DNA of 6,876 nt from Planctomycetota bacterium. GTDB lineage: Bacteria; Planctomycetota; Planctomycetia; Isosphaerales; Isosphaeraceae. The first letter of the stretch is position 1. Each line of letters opens with the position of its first letter. The position numbers and the translations under genes are program-made. Of this stretch, positions 6,241-6,876 are shown piece after piece. The notes beneath the pieces are model-generated. The model worked only from the letters and a program-made list of their open reading frames with translations. It searched no databases and had not been told where the DNA came from. The stretch spans positions 1 through 6,876 of the forward strand of contig JAKBCQ010000137.1 of assembly GCA_021807585.1 (NCBI GenBank), given 5' to 3'.

Positions 6241-6810
6241 TTACGAAGGTTTCAACCAACCGAAAATCTCTTCGACCGGGAGTTTGAACCCGGGCAAAGC
6301 CGGCTCGGCGGCAAGAACGTCGCCGATTTGTAATGTCATCGAAAGTTCGCCGCCGCGATAAACCTCGATCTTCCGATCTTCGGGAAAGATAAACCAGCCG
6401 ATCGCCGAACCGTGCGAAGTCGAATGCTTGAGTTTCTTGCGTGTCGCCGCCGCCGATTGACCCGGAGAAAGAATTTCAACGTGAATATCGGGTGGAATTC
6501 GATAGACGCTTCCGTATTCACCTTTTGCATCGATCTCAACGTGTTCGGTTCGCATGAACGCGACGTCCGGAACGATCGATCGTCCGGTAAACGTACAGCG
6601 AAGTTCGATGAAAGCCCTTCCAAGTCCCAATGGAAGACAATAACGGTTGATGGATCTCGTCAACTCATATTCAATGATCCCGTGCTTGGCTTCCGGCGAC
6701 ACTTTCACCTCGATTCGCCCGTCGATGTACTCGTGATACGGTTTTTCATCGGGGCGCAGGAGGAATTCCTCAAGCGTCATCGAACCCGATTGTCGAGCCG
6801 CGGTAGCCAT
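6241..6810 (-). CDS. Uma2 family (DUF820) putative endonuclease
   Basis: The 189-residue protein fits the Uma2 family, whose fold is of the PD-(D/E)XK nuclease type; the biological role is largely unknown and copies are often numerous in a genome. Family features seen in order are MTLEEFLLRPDEKPYHEYIDGRI (11-33, quoted by its ends: MTLEEF and YIDGR), PDVAF (81-85, acidic D82), a DIHVEILSP segment (108-116, acidic E112) followed by lysines 125, 126 and 128, then EVYRGGE and the closing GDVLAAEPALPGFKLPVEEIFGWLKP. The middle segment, KLKHSTSHGSAIGWFIFPED, keeps the family spacing but lacks the usual tyrosine and the aspartate of WxIDP, so activity may be altered. The ATG at 6810 has a strong upstream ribosome site. 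It lies 37 bases downstream of a related gene that leaves the window. It converges with the DUF3124 gene across a 50-base AT-rich spacer. Confidence 0.88.
   Translation of the reverse strand: MATAARQSGSMTLEEFLLRPDEKPYHEYIDGRIEVKVSPEAKHGIIEYELTRSINRYCLPLGLGRAFIELRCTFTGRSIVPDVAFMRTEHVEIDAKGEYGSVYRIPPDIHVEILSPGQSAAATRKKLKHSTSHGSAIGWFIFPEDRKIEVYRGGELSMTLQIGDVLAAEPALPGFKLPVEEIFGWLKPS
6248..6272. repeat. 25-base direct repeat, copy 1 (3' end of Uma2 gene)
   Basis: Positions 6248-6272 are identical to 6852-6876 over all 25 bases; the preceding bases differ (A at 6247, C at 6851). Both copies encode the EIFGWLKP ending of a Uma2 protein. The repeat probably continues beyond the right edge and reflects gene duplication, not a mobile element. 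Confidence 0.8.
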
Positions 6811-6820
6811 GATCTCACAA

Positions 6821-6826
6821 CCTCCT
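6821..6826 (-). promoter_or_regulatory. Ribosome binding site of the Uma2 gene
   Basis: Read on the minus strand, AGGAGG at 6826-6821 lies 10 bases before the ATG at 6810. It is the strongest Shine-Dalgarno sequence in the window and supports that start over the internal methionine at residue 11. Confidence 0.65.
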
Positions 6827-6847
6827 ACAAAATCATCAAGCCGGCGA

Positions 6848-6876
6848 TCACGGTTTCAACCAACCGAAAATCTCTT
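6848..6876 (-). CDS. C-terminal end of a second, tandem Uma2 gene (partial)
   Basis: Reading leftwards from the right edge on the minus strand, the frame gives EIFGWLKP and then a TGA (6850-6848). This equals the C-terminus of the complete Uma2 protein, EIFGWLKPS, minus its last serine. The underlying DNA is identical over 25 bases. A chance match at the correct reading frame with a stop at the correct place is very unlikely. I therefore read this as the 3' end of a paralogous gene lying just upstream in the same orientation, probably in one transcript. Only eight full codons plus the stop are visible, so whether the rest is intact cannot be told. Confidence 0.75.
6852..6876. repeat. 25-base direct repeat, copy 2 (cut by window edge)
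   Basis: This is the second copy of the repeat at 6248-6272, in the same orientation and with no mismatch up to the last base of the window. Confidence 0.8.

Overview
The window is about 58-60% G+C (estimated by eye). It is unusually rich in GATC, and above all in the palindrome CGATCG. It holds six largely complete protein genes, two gene fragments cut by the window edges, and several non-coding signals. The gene content (half-size TSUP permease, large PAS-GAF-HD-GYP sensor, DUF3124 lipoprotein, tandem Uma2 genes) and the frequent TTG/GTG-type starts suggest a free-living Gram-negative bacterium with many environmental sensors. Planctomycetota is my best guess, but other phyla are possible and nothing here proves it.

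Layout from the left. Positions 1-129 (+) are the tail of an unrecognised protein. Next come rsmE (16S rRNA uridine-N3 methyltransferase) and a half-size TauE/SafE (TSUP) membrane protein, coupled by an ATGA overlap. Facing them, on the minus strand from 3440 to 1428, is a 670-residue PAS-PAS-GAF-HD-GYP protein, a likely c-di-GMP phosphodiesterase. The two groups converge on a short AT-rich spacer. After a 276-base divergent intergenic region come, on the plus strand, a YbaL-type CPA2 cation:proton antiporter with a C-terminal nucleotide-binding RCK domain and, 17 bases behind it, a DUF3124 lipoprotein. Converging on these from the right edge are two tandem minus-strand Uma2-family genes, one complete and one represented only by its last codons.

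The most interesting signal is in the convergent spacer near 1405-1432. It has an 11-6-11 layout like a Xer recombination site (dif): inner arms CATAA and TTATG around a 6-base centre, and a right half-site matching 10 of 11 bases of the E. coli XerD half-site as I remember it. Base composition also changes sign here. By hand count the plus strand is G-rich at 241-1260 (G 366, C 246) and C-rich at 1441-2400 (G 241, C 314). Sampled lines stay C-rich through plus-strand genes further right, so gene orientation does not explain it. A plus-to-minus skew switch with genes converging on a dif-like site is what a chromosome replication terminus looks like. I infer that the window may span the terminus of this chromosome. 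Whole-genome skew would settle this.

A second notable signal is a compound operator-like element at 3526-3554 in the divergent region: a perfect 18-base palindrome followed directly by a third copy of its half-site. It may regulate the HD-GYP gene, the antiporter operon, or both.
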